Positions 11,953 through 24,700 of a stretch of DNA of 64,000 nucleotides are shown in pieces. Each line of letters starts with the position of its first letter. Positions within the stretch are counted from its first letter, which is position 1. Under the pieces are notes generated by a model. The model was not told the origin of the DNA. It made no database searches and saw only the letters and a program-made list of their open reading frames with translations. This stretch comes from Mesocentrotus franciscanus (taxonomy: Eukaryota > Echinodermata > Echinoidea > Camarodonta > Strongylocentrotidae). The stretch is taken from positions 25,239,298 to 25,303,297 of the forward strand of contig CP137682.1 in the NCBI GenBank assembly GCA_037976565.1, read 5' to 3'. The position numbers and the translations under genes were made by a program.

Positions 11953-12774
11953 TCACTGTGGCACCCCTGACAGAAATGATAATGTAGAGCCCTGGGAGGT
12001 GTAAAAGATAGTTTTTGACTGACTATTGAGACCGTTATTGTATGTCTGCGAAGTGACAGGAGTGAGTTGTAGTGTCGACGCAGGCTGTGTCCACTGGGAA
12101 TTCACAGGAGTTGGTAACTGCACATTTCTTGCAAGGTAGCCAATGACAGGACCCGGGATATTTCCTGTAGGTACAGACTGTCTGGAGAGAGAGTTGAGTG
12201 TAACTCCAGAGTGTCCTGAGATGACATTGGCAGACACGGATGAGATAGGATAAAGGGTACAAAGGGAGGACTGGCACTGAGCCTCAGCTTTTGAATCTCC
12301 TGATTGAGGATTAGGGATTGAGGAGTGACCGCAGGATGCCCTTCCCCAGAAGTGACGATTGCACTTGTTGCTGAGCCCCAGGCTGTACAGGGACAAGACT
12401 GACCATGGGCTGGGATGCAACAAGAATTGGTGGCGAGGGCAGGACACACTTTGCGCCCTGCGTATTTGAGGAAGATGGACTCGCCAAGGGAGTGTTGATC
12501 ACGTACTTGTTGGGAGAGATGCCGGAAGGCACGCTGCCAGACGTAGAGTTCATAATATTATTGGAAGCTATGGTTTGTACAGTGCCTGATAAATTACCAC
12601 TCTGATTAAGACAGCTAGAAGGCACTTGCTGGGGGTTTATCTGCCTTTGTTGCATGGTGGGACCAGGACATTCCTGGAAAGTAGAACCGTTCACTACTCT
12701 TGCTGATGATTTTAAAGGAGGAACTCCGTCTGTAGAACCATACGTTTGCGATGAATGTCTCTTCCTGTTCCAAG
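11953..12774 (-). CDS. homeodomain gene last exon, Gln/Ser/Thr-rich tail
   Basis: After ttccatag| the frame reads WNRKRHSSQTYGSTDGV, then QQRQINPQQVPSS and low-complexity Ser/Gln/Pro sequence. Around 12320 the open frame moves and continues with SVSANVISGHSGVTLNS to FYTSQGSTLSFLSGVPQ and a stop at 11953. The frame change may be an indel, so the last third is less certain. Confidence 0.5.
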
Positions 12775-15700
12775 CTATGGAAAAGGATAAAGAATAATAA
12801 GCAAGGTTTAAGACATTTTAATGTACATTCAGTATATAGTCAACCAGAGCAGAGGTTGGAAAAGAAGCAAATATGTCTGTTGAGAGCCAGAAGGGCATTA
12901 ACACTGTGAAACTCAGAGGTACCACCCTTTTGGCTCTCAGCAGATGATATACATAATCTATTATCTACCCTTGAGAGAATAGGCACAATAATGCAACATT
13001 TGTGATATGACTTTTTCATTCAATATCTTATTTATATACCAGATTTTTAATAAATATGAAATTAATATAAGTCTAAAAGCATAGAAAGTACACAGAAAGT
13101 AAAGCTCAAAAGATTGCAGAACAGGGTCACAGTTGGGATATATAATCAATTACATGCAATAAATTCCTTTGCAGGTGAGTCTACAAACACTAGTATATTT
13201 TCAACTGTTCAACGTACTTGTACATAATGAACAAACAGAGCTACAAGTATATCGGACCAACTTCCTTGACAAACTTACATTGTGCAAGTTGATGGGAGGG
13301 TAACAATGAAGCGAGATGGGTAGTGTCCGAGAACGTCTTGCAGCTGAAGCAGTGGCTGCATAAGAATAGACCTGAGAAGGCGTGCCCTGTTTCTCTACTA
13401 TCCTTGCAGAATCAGGATCAAAACTACCAAGGCCAGGCGGTTCCAGTGTCGGACAACTTTCCTGTGCTTCATCTCGCAGTGAGAAAACCCTCAAGATGGA
13501 TGGCATATCAGAGAGATCGTCCACCTCTGAGGCAGAAGCAGTTGATGTCTCTGGCACTCCCAGTGTTGCTGCAGGAAGTTGATCCTCTGCAGAAGCAGTC
13601 ATTGAGGATGTCTCTGATACCCTGGGAGGTGCAGAAGGAAGACCTCTACAGAGACAACTGCTGAAGAACCAAGATCCCATTCTGAAGCAGATGCTGATAC
13701 AGAGGAAGTGGGGACAGTAGTTCCAGAGCTGGAAGGTTGTTCTTCATTTCCAGAAAGGTTTGTTTCTTCCATGACCTTCAGCAACTGCATCCATTCTTCA
13801 CGAATGTCTTTCTCAGAGAAGCTTCCTGAAAAGAGATAAAGACTTTGTAATATGTCTTTTTCTATAGCGTAGTCATCACAAAAATAAATTCTGTTGTGCT
13901 TTACAACTGTAATTTTATTCGGCTTTGGGCGAGCTACCCTGTTAAGGCACTCAAAACTGCCAAAGGAATTACTTCCTACCAGGTATCCATTAACCTCACC
14001 TGGGTGAAGGGTGGCAAATGTAGATCAATGTATTCCAGGGATTAAAACTACAATGCATTTGATCCAGAGAAAGCTCACTTATCAGAGGACCACAACACCT
14101 TTGCAATATACTGGTTGCATTATGTGTTATGGTATATATCTCCCAGTTATGTAGTCTAGATAGGAACTTTGATAGAGCAGAACCTGATTACTGATCAAGC
14201 TCCACTAAAACAAAATCATGAAATGAAGAAATAAAATTAAAATTGCACAGGCACATCATCCAGGGAATAAAATTATGTTCAAGAGAGGTTGCATGTTACT
14301 AATTGGCAGGAAATTTTCATTTTATTAACAACTTCACATAAATCTTCAAGAGAAACATGAAATAAGCTCTTTCAATCATGTTAGAATTAAACACACAATT
14401 CTCACCGTTGGCAAAGGCATCTGCTCTGGATGAAATCTCCCCTGCAATGTCATCAGAAGATTTCCTTCTCCTCCTAGATTTTTTGTCCTTTTTTAACTGG
14501 CCGCTTCGGGCCCTTGACCGTTTCACAGGCTCTTTTCCACTCAGCAAACGATGCACAAGTGGATTTTCCTCGATGGTGGACGGCTGCCCAGAGTTCATTG
14601 AGCCGCTACTTGGCTGAGCATCCACTCTCTGGTTACAAGAGTTTTCATTATTTGAAGCATTAGTGGCGCCATGGGAACCTCTGTCCATTGCGCCCGTCGG
14701 GTAAGCATTGGTTGGATCCATCCTTGGCTGGTAATAGAAGTTCAAACTCCCTGTGGTGGTGCCTCCTACACCCACCAAGGGTTCATGAGACAACTCCAAA
14801 TTGGCTGCCAAATTGTGAGCTGGAAATATAGGGGGAAAAAATTATTGCAGTTTAGGCCCATTTACATATCCAAAATACCATTTAGAAAAATTGTCGAGTT
14901 TTTGGACTACCATTTACAGTTTACACTACTGGAAAAACTCATGAAAAACTGCCAAAGTTTGCTCATACCAGTTTTTTAGTGTGCCTTTTTTCGGTGCCCT
15001 GCGTGCGTTAGCACGGAAGCGAGGAGAGTCACGCAAAGAAAAAGCGGTATCTGACCAAAGTTTGCTTTAATTTTACACTGCAAAAATTTATCGCGTTTGC
15101 CGAATACCAGAATGTAAATTATGCAGCTTTTGTCAATTTATTTTTGAAAGACCTGAAAGTGAAGGATAACATATTGATAAGAAGCAATAAGGAATACCAA
15201 AGCCTCTAATCATTCAAAATTATTTAATATGTAATCATTCAGAGGACCTTTACTGCAAGGCCTCATGGTACAATATTTCATTCAATGTGTATTAAACCAT
15301 AAACCAGAAACTGCCCTTGCCATTCTGCATCATGCAATATGTATGTATTTCTGTCAAACAAGAAACTATTATGAACACATCAAAGACCTTTACAAGGTCC
15401 CGTATTATTATCATTCATTCAGTACACAAATCATTCTGTAAAACCAGAAATATTTGCAAGTATTTACAAGGCCTCTAACAACTACAATCATTCAGTGTGG
15501 AATCCTTATGATAACCACAAGTTTTTGTGATTTGCGAAATACAAAGTTTTACAGATAAATATATTCATTTCATGACATGAAACTTTCTCATATCTGATTC
15601 CAAACAAAATGCAAATTCTGCAAAACTTTTGTGAATGCAACAGTTTCTGATTTCATAGTATATAGATATCTTTACTTGATTAGGGTACCTTTCGTAGAGC

Positions 15701-18700
15701 TGATATCTCCCGGCTGGCAATCAAGCTGCGCCTCCGTCTGCGCCAGCTCCACCACGGCCGCGTTACGCTTCCAGCTGTGGTCGAACGGATACAGGTTCAA
15801 CTGCTGGATGCGAATCTGCACAGCCTCTGGTATGGGTGGTCTCTTCAAATTCTTGTTGGTAATGACACGACGCTTTGAACCACGTCTTGGTTCCTGGATG
15901 GGCCTTGGCGGCTGAGGGGCAGCCTCCGTAGAAGATGACAACGATGACGACTTGTTGGAGTAGCGGGCTTTGTGGTTGATACTAACAGTGCTTTTGGGGA
16001 TATCCAAGCTACTAACAGATGGCACTCCCTTTTTAGCTAAAATTCCAAGCTAAATATGACAATTATAAAAAACAAAAAGAGAAACAAATATTAATCATAA
16101 TGTACAACTGAACCTTTATGTTACCAAGAGTGCAGGAGGGAATATATAAGCTACTTGAAGATGAAGTTGCTGTTTAAAAAAACAAGAAAATGATCTTTAT
16201 CAAGAAGTACCAGTATAATTGTTTGCATCCATAATTTGCTGTTTGTTTCAGACACTCTAGAGTTATTCACAAATTTAGAAGCCTTTGTCATGAAATGAAC
16301 TATGGTCAAAGCAGGGCATCATCCTACCTTGTCAAAGCCAAAACAAAAGTGTAACACAGAAATTGTTTAAAAACATGATCCAGACAGAAAGTTCAAAGCC
16401 AAAACAAGAGTCGACATAGAAGTTGTTTAAAAACAAGATCAGAAATAAAGTTTAAAGGTATAACAGGAGAGTTGTATTTCAACGGAATAAAAAGTACAAA
16501 ATCTTGGTTGTTAACTCTCCACAGTCCATACCAGAATAGTCTTATTTTCAAAAAAATGGGATTCCCTATACTCAGACAGGTGTAAGTGGAGACTTGTTAT
16601 GACAAAGGAAAAGTGCTATATGGGCCTTATCTAAGTTTTACCAAATAATGATATAAATGAACATAACATACCATTAATCAAGATTAATTTGTTTTCTTAC
16701 ATTTTTTTTAAAAACATGATTTGAACAAAAATTTAAAAAAGAAAAGAAATAGCAACATACTTTTGTGTAAGGTCCAACACAAGTTCGTGTAGACTCCTGG
16801 GATGCTTCACCTTTTCTGCAGAATTCTCCTTGTTTGAAGGTTTCAAATCTCCACCTGATAATAAATTCATAAATGCTAATGCAATAAGGTGCTCAGTGGG
16901 TGAGGACATACCACTGTCTTTTGTTCATGGTTATCTAGCTGACTGATGTTTTCATATAATAGCCCATTGACACCCTTCTTTTCATGGTGTTGCTTGGGAA
17001 TTTCTGACATAGCAACTGCTTAAAATGTAATTGAATTTTGTGAGTGGGCATTGTATAAAAACATGCAATACTATTGTGAACAGGTGGTCAGTTGATGGGA
17101 AGGGACATATAACAATGTCTTTTGTTCATCTAGCTGACTGATGAATGACTGGCATGATGATGTCACAGAAGTCATTTGCTTTTGGAGGTGTTTTTTAGGG
17201 GTGGAGCTTAGCAGGTAGAACAAAAATAAAAGAAAAAGTAATATGAAATATATGACATAAATGTAGATCAAAAAGTCAAAAGATATGTGATGTATACATT
17301 ATTACAGATCAACAAAAGTCAACATGAATTTGTAATTTAGTCACCCTTTAAAGGATATTTTTTCCATATATTTAATGTCTATTTTTAGGTCAAACATCTC
17401 ATACACAAATTCAAGGCAAGTCAGGACAAGAAAGTGCTCTGAAATAACAAAATATCTGTTATATAACAAGGTGACTTTGCTACTTCCAACTCTTTAAATT
17501 CTTTTGATTTTTAACCTGATATAACAAGGAATTTCCATGGTCCCAAGGACCTTGTTATAACGAGGTTCTACTGTACCTTGCACTTACTTGCCCGAACGTG
17601 GAAAGTCATAATGTTAAACTTACTAGGAGTATTTGTTCCTGACGGGTTGTCCTTCTCTGCTGCAATGTCAGGTTCAGATTTGATTTTTATGTCAGTTTTA
17701 GGAGGCTGATGATTTGCAGCATCACTTGAAGAACTAGTCTGGGGTTGATGATCCTCCATAGTGGCAGATGAATTAATAGCAGTAACTGCTAAGTCTCCTG
17801 CTTCATCATCCTTCTCCTGTAAAGAGTCTACTTCTGCAAGAACTTCTAAGAGTTCTGTGCTGTTAGTTCCTGCCTTGGCAGATGGTGATCCCTTCTTGTT
17901 TGGAAGAACCTCAGTTTCACATGGTACGTAATCATCGCATGAAGGAGTGGAGCCTTTGACATGAACAGGATCCTCAACTTCACCCGGAACCGCTCTGTCA
18001 TTTCCAGAACTTTCTTTCTCCAATGGAGGATTTTCACTGCTTGTCATCAAACCTTCTTCCAATGAACCTTGATCCACCACACCTGCAACCGAGCCTGAGG
18101 ACTTTGCACCAGAGGCAGGTGCATTTGCTTTGATGTAATGGAACTGTCCAGAAATGTGTCAGCACTGTTCTCTGTAAAGGCATTATCTTTGAGTGGACAC
18201 TCAACTGGATCACATGTAGTCGCATCTACGAAGAGGTCATCATCAGATGTTGAATCCTCATGAACCACAGTCTGCTTGACTGGGTCCAAATTTTCTTCGG
18301 AAGCATCACTTCGGGATGTAGTGGTATCAATTTCTGCAGGATTATTCCCTGCGAGAGAACACTCTATCTGCTCACATGTTGTCTCGTCAATACAGAGTCC
18401 ATCTGATGTTGAGTCTCTAAGTTCATCATTCTCCTGTGAAGAGCCTACTTCTGCAAGAACCTCTAAGAGTTCTGTGCTGGTAATTCTTGCCTTGGCAGAT
18501 GGTGATCCCTTCTTGTCTGCAAGAACCACAGCTTCACATGGTACGGAATCATCGCCTGAAGGAGTGGAGCCTTTGGCAGGAACAGGATCCTCAACTTCAC
18601 CCAGAACCCCTCCGTCATTTCCAGAACTTTCTTTCTCCAATGGAGGATTTTCACTGCTTGCCATCAAACCTTCTTCCAATGAACCTTGATCCACCACACC

Positions 18701-21700
18701 TGCAACCAATCTTGAAGACTTTGCACCAGATGCAGGTGCATTTGCTTCTGATGCAATGGAACTGTCCAGGGATGTGTTGATACTGTTCTCTGTAAAGGCA
18801 TTGTCTTTGAGTGGACACTCAACTTGATCACATGTAGTCGCATCTATGAAGAGGCCATCATCAGATGTTGAATCCTCATGAACCACAGTCTGCTTGACTG
18901 GGTCCAAATTTTCTTCGGAAGCATCACTTCGGGATGTAGTGGTATCAATTTCTGCAGGATTATTCCCAGCGAGAGAACACTCTGTCTGCTCACATGTTGT
19001 CTCGACAATACAGAGTCCATCTGATGTTGAGTCTCTAAGTTCAGCATTCTCCTGTGAAGAGTCTGTTCCTGCTACTACAGCATCATTTTCTGAAGCATCC
19101 TTTGATTGGAGTGGACTCTCCACCTCATCACAAGCATTGGCATCTACAACAGGTACTGAATCCCCATGGTCTGCGTTCTGCTCTGCTTGGTCAATTTCTT
19201 CTGATTTGAGATCTTTTCTAGCATTGAGGCTTCTGTCTGCATCACAGTATGAATTGAGCTCATCTGAAGCTTGAGAGTTATCATGTTTGACATCGTCTTC
19301 TGATGAGTCTACTGCAGGATCACCTGGGGAAGCAGAGGTTTCTTCTGAAGCATCTTGTTCTTGGGAGGCCATTTCATCAGATCACATGCTTCCATGTCTA
19401 TGACAAGTTCATCTGATGATGAATCATTACGATCAACACTCCGCTCTGGTGGGTCCAGACTTGCATCTACACCATACCTTAGGGAAGCACTGGTATTTTC
19501 TGAAACATTTTGGCCTTGGAGAGGTTGTTCCATCTGATTACATGCTTCCATGTCTATGACAAGTTCATCTGATGATGAATCGTTACATTCTACATTCTGC
19601 GTTGATGTGACGAGAAGTCTCTCTGATAACTTGTGATCATCACAATCATTGGATATTGTCGAGACAGTTTCACAGACCATGTCCAATTCAATATCATCAC
19701 CGTCTAGTTCCATGTCTGCATCAGGTGTTGTGTTCTCATCAACAGGATCACTGGGCGTTGTCTCTGTACTTTCTGATACACCCTGGCTCTCTGAAAGATT
19801 GTCTCTGACTGATGGAGTATGCAGAAGTGTGACATTTTCCACTGCAATGGGCAAGTCTTGGTTAATAGATGTATCCGGGGCATGGCTTTGGAGGATCTTA
19901 GGACTACCCTTTTCAGACTCCTTCTGTGAGAGGTCAGGAGTCCCTTTCATAAAATCCTTGGAATTGGGAGTGCTTGGAGCTACTGTGGACACTAGTGTCA
20001 CCTCATCGGCTTCACTACAGTAGTCTACGTCAATCACTACGAGTGAATCCGTTTTCTTTGCCTTTGAAGATGAAGGGTTTGTTGGGCTGCTTACAGTGTG
20101 TTTACGAGCACCAGCTGATATTCCCTTTCCCACTGACGTATTGCAACAGACCGACTGATCCTTCAATGCTTTGTTTCCAGGAGAATCCTTCCTTGTTTTC
20201 TTAGGTGGCGATGAGGAAACCATTATCACCTCATCATTATCATCAAGCTCTGTGACTTCACTTGTTTCTGCATTTTTCACAACCTTTGAAAAAGGGTTTG
20301 CAGGTTTACTTAAAGAGTGGGTACTTACTGAGGAATCCTCTTGACTTGCAGTCATATTGGGCTCAGTTTCGTCTGTATCACTGCAACTGACTTCATCTAC
20401 CACCATATATGGTGAGCAGATGTCATAATCAGGAGAGTCTATGTTCTCATACAAATCTTGTAACTCCCTGGCTGGATTTTTACCAGTTTCCTCCTGCTCC
20501 TTCCCACAACTGCTTTTAGTTCTCTCCATCAATTCCTCAGAAATCTTGTCAACTTCTACTTGGGTCTCCTCCCAATCTGCTACAGTCCTCTTGACTTCTT
20601 CTGTACTTCTCTCTGGTCCCAAAGGCACTTTGTTAGCTTCACAGTTTTCCACAACATCAGCAGGACTTTTCTCAGCTTCTTCGATCAACTCCATTAATAC
20701 AGCAGGAGCCTCTTCAAATTCTTCCTTGCTTTCCATCAAATCATCCGAAGTGTTCTCATATTTTTCTTTGTTTACTATTAAATCAGTAGAAGATTTCTCA
20801 TGTTCTTCCATGTCTTCTAACTCACCAGCGGAAGTCTTTTCTACTTCTTTCATGGTTTCTGTAACTTCTTCAGGAGACTTCTCCATGTCTTCTGAAATTT
20901 CCATCACATCTCCTGATATCTTCTCATTTTCTTTACTTTCTTTCAGAACTGCTGAAGAAGTCTCCTCGATCCCTTCCACTTTTCCTGATAAATCTGCTGG
21001 AACCTTCTCAAGATCAACAGAAGAACTCACTCCACAACTGTCTTCCTCAAATATGCTCTCTGTATTTTCCCTGTTGGGTCCCTTGTTGCTTGCCACAGTG
21101 TCTTGAGATGAAGAAGGTGTTGATTCTCCATTTGGTGATGCTGACCTCTCCATGAACGGTATATCCTTGTGGGACTTCTCAGCTGAGGATGCAATTGAAC
21201 TCCACAACTTGTTCGATTCCCAATCTTGTAAGGATGAACCATCAATGAAGGGTATATCTTTGAGTGATGTCTCTGTTGGAGATGCTATTGAACTCCATAC
21301 CTTATTCGATGTCTCCACCGAGGAGGCAACCGAGCTCCAGATGGATCTTTCCGCTGCCTTTGGCACACTGGATAAGTTCACAGACACATTGGCATTAACA
21401 TCAGTCTTGTCATCTTTACACAGTGGGTTGCTGTCTTTGTTTTCCTTATGTCGACAGGTGGGATTCATCTTGCTAGAAACAGTGACCTCTCTCCGGTCAG
21501 AGTAAGAAGATAGATTAATCTTTATCAAATTGACAGCCAGTTCCCTTTTGAATATAAAATTGCCATCGTAAGGATTCCAGATTTTGTCATCTGAAATAAC
21601 AGGGCCACTTCTTTTTCCAACTTCTTTCACAGAATTTATTTCTTCACTGTTCTTTCCTTGCAACAAACGTTTTGTTATTCTGATGTCTATTTCACAAGAG

Positions 21701-24700
21701 TTGTTATCTGGAGAATCTGGAGACTTGGGGCGTCCCTTACGACAATGGTTCAGCGGATCGCTTACTGTGGAAGAAATGACGGATGACTGACTGGTCAATG
21801 TAGAACTTACATCACCATTTACTGGTGATACAGGTAGGTTATTCTTATTATATTGATGCACCTGACTTGAAGACTTTAACTGAATTCTTCTCAGGTTACT
21901 GCCAGCTGTCATCCTTTTTGCACAATCTGCAATAGGACTGTGCTGTCTTTTCCTTGAAAGAACTGGAATGGACTTGCTATTGCCCAAGGCATCTGTCATG
22001 TCCACCTTTTTCTTTGTTAGTTTGTGAGTTCTCTTATTTTGATCATCTTGAAAGTCTTCTGCATCTGAAGAATCAGACAGACCGACGTTGGCCTTTCCTT
22101 GTGGCAATGAGAGAGCACAAAAGAGGCCCGTACGCCTGGTGGAAGTTCTAGCTGGCATCTTGCACTTTAATTGTGGTTTTTCTAAACACTCGCCAGTTTC
22201 TTTGAGCACATTACCAGTCTTTGCCTCATTCATAAAAGGATTTGGTTTCTGAGAAAGAAGCATTTTGATTCTCTTTCCTTTTCTGGATTTATGTTTGCAT
22301 TTCTTATTGTGAATGGGGGATGAGGACAACTCTACTACAGGTTTACACTGACTCAGGTGCCTCAAATTCTTCTCAGCTGCTCTATGATGCTCATTAACCT
22401 GGGAACAACCAAGAACCTCTGTGACTTTTCTTCTGGTGACAGGACCTTTTATTTGTCTTTCATGTTTTCTCTCTGCTTCAACTGTCCTATTAATACAAAC
22501 TGCAGCGGAGGCGACTCCTATTTGTCTTCTTCCTTCTGGTTCTATCGCTCTTTGGTGGCCGCTATGAATGATTTTGCCACTTGAATCCATTTTCTTTGGT
22601 ACAGCCACATTCTTTACTCTGTGGGTGAGTTGATTTTGTTTCAAAAGACACTCTTTCTCCGATTGCAGTAAAGACCTCTGCTTCTTCTCCGATACTTTCT
22701 CAGCAGTGTTTCTGCCACCCTGTGCAGCTTTCACTCCACTGCGCTCCTGAGAATCTGCTACTTTGTCTCTTCTTTCAATGCCCCTTAGAACAGGTTTAAC
22801 AAAAAGAAAATTTTGGGAATCTGCCTCTTTCAGTATTTTCTTTTCAGATCCAGGTATAGGTTTCTTCCTCATGGACTTCGGAGTGTCCAACTCTTTCACT
22901 GTTCTGGTCATGCTACCCTGCACTGGGTTCCTTCTGATATACTGATGTGGCCCTTTTCCTTCTCTGTGAATGGAATCTTTTGGAAGTTTGGTGGCACTGC
23001 TCTCCTGGTGATCTATTTTTTGTTTTGTCCCGATATACCTTGGGGAAGATCTTGCCCTATTATGTTCCACAGAGTCTGCCACTTTGTCTTTTCTCTTGAT
23101 ACAACCTTGCACAGGTTCAAGTCTTTGGATCACCTCTGATTCATTCACTGTATCAACATCACCACCGCCCTTGGATTTCACTCTCATTCCCTCTCTCGTC
23201 TCCGCTAATTTCACTGTTTGTTTTAAACATCCTTCCGCAGATCTTGCACCACTATGTTGCCTCATATCTGGCTTTCTCAGTATCCCTGTGATGTGTCCCT
23301 TCTTTGCTTTTAGCCTATTTTGTCTCCTATCCTCCATTTCTGTCACATGTTCCTGAACATCTCGGTTTTTATGGGCACTTCTATTACAGTCTAATCGCTT
23401 TGACACAGAACTGGTCATTACTTTGTGCGCATGGGGCACAGAGGAGCTCAATCCTTTACTTAGGGATGCTGTCTTCACTTTCTGTGGAGTGATGTATGGG
23501 TTGGCCTTCACTCGATTCTGCTGTCGACGAAACCACATCCACACAGAGGCTGACATCACTTTCATCTGAGCTGATATGCGATCTACTTCATTTCTGCTGG
23601 GTGTGGGATTGATGACAAACCAGACCTGGCAATGGAACAAGAAAAGATATCAATGTGTTACACATATGAAAAATATCATATAAAAAGTAGATGGAAGTGA
23701 CTCCAGTTATGACAAATATCAGACATGTTAAGGACATCAATGCCACGACAGCTCCAAGGCCCAAAATGCCTCCAGCAAGCCAGGTTTGCCAACTTGCCAC
23801 TGCATATGCTTATATGTATTACAAGTAACAACCATTGTGCTCATTTCAAATTGTTGGAGGACTTCCTTGCCTTTTATTTAACCACCAATGGCCTATAGCA
23901 GTTTAGAGTCACAATTTAGTGACATTTTATTATTTTTGATCGAGAATGTTTTAAAATTTAAATTGTATACAAGTAGAAAGTGAAGATACAGAAAATACAA
24001 GTCTGTTCCTGTCGCAGTGCATTATGCCATTCATGAATAAGAGCAACTTATTGAAAAATATTTGAAGTCTCAAAGTTGCCAACACAGAGTGAATTTCATA
24101 ATCACATTATTTGTGAACAAATTGGAAATTAAAAAATTAAAAAATCAGTGTTTTATTTTAATGCACATATTTCTTTTGTGGAAGTGTGGAAAATACAAAT
24201 AAATGTTGAAGAAAAGCCGATTCATTTAGACCTTTAAAAAACCCTGAACGGCTATGGGTTAATTATTTCGACCAGTCGTTGGTGATTTGACCCTACAGTC
24301 CAATCCAATCCAATCCAAAAGATATTTGATATAGCTCCTTTTACTTGCGGTTACAAAGCGCTGCACACACACCGCTCCACAATGTTTGGGGCACTTAAAA
24401 ACAAAAGTTACAGTATATGAGTATGTCATTTTGCACCCCTAATAATGTATCGAGTTTACCTTTCCCTTCTTGAGTAAGTTTGGTTGGAACTTAGAATTGC
24501 CTAAAAGATCTCAAATCATTGAAATGAATTAAATTGAATTGAATTTATTGATTCATCTGTCATACAACAGAAATTATATTTCCATTGGTTAAACAACAAA
24601 AATTAATGAAGATCATGTCAAAGCAGAATTTTACATAACAAAGAAGTGTACAATGACAAATATACATTATGTGATCACAAAACAGAAGAAAAACAAAAAA

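Noticed and set aside
12405..12605. Plus-strand frame of 66 codons
   Set aside because: Antisense to the last exon of the homeodomain gene; no splice context.
18047..19372. Homeodomain gene as a decayed pseudogene
   Set aside because: The frame breaks are isolated single bases inside otherwise long open, phase-consistent exons, and similar breaks occur in the essential LIG3, so sequence error is more likely.
18276..21505. Plus-strand frames up to 221 codons inside the homeodomain gene
   Set aside because: Antisense shadows of the acidic Ser/Glu-rich exon; the same frames recur at the tandem duplicates, as expected for shadows.
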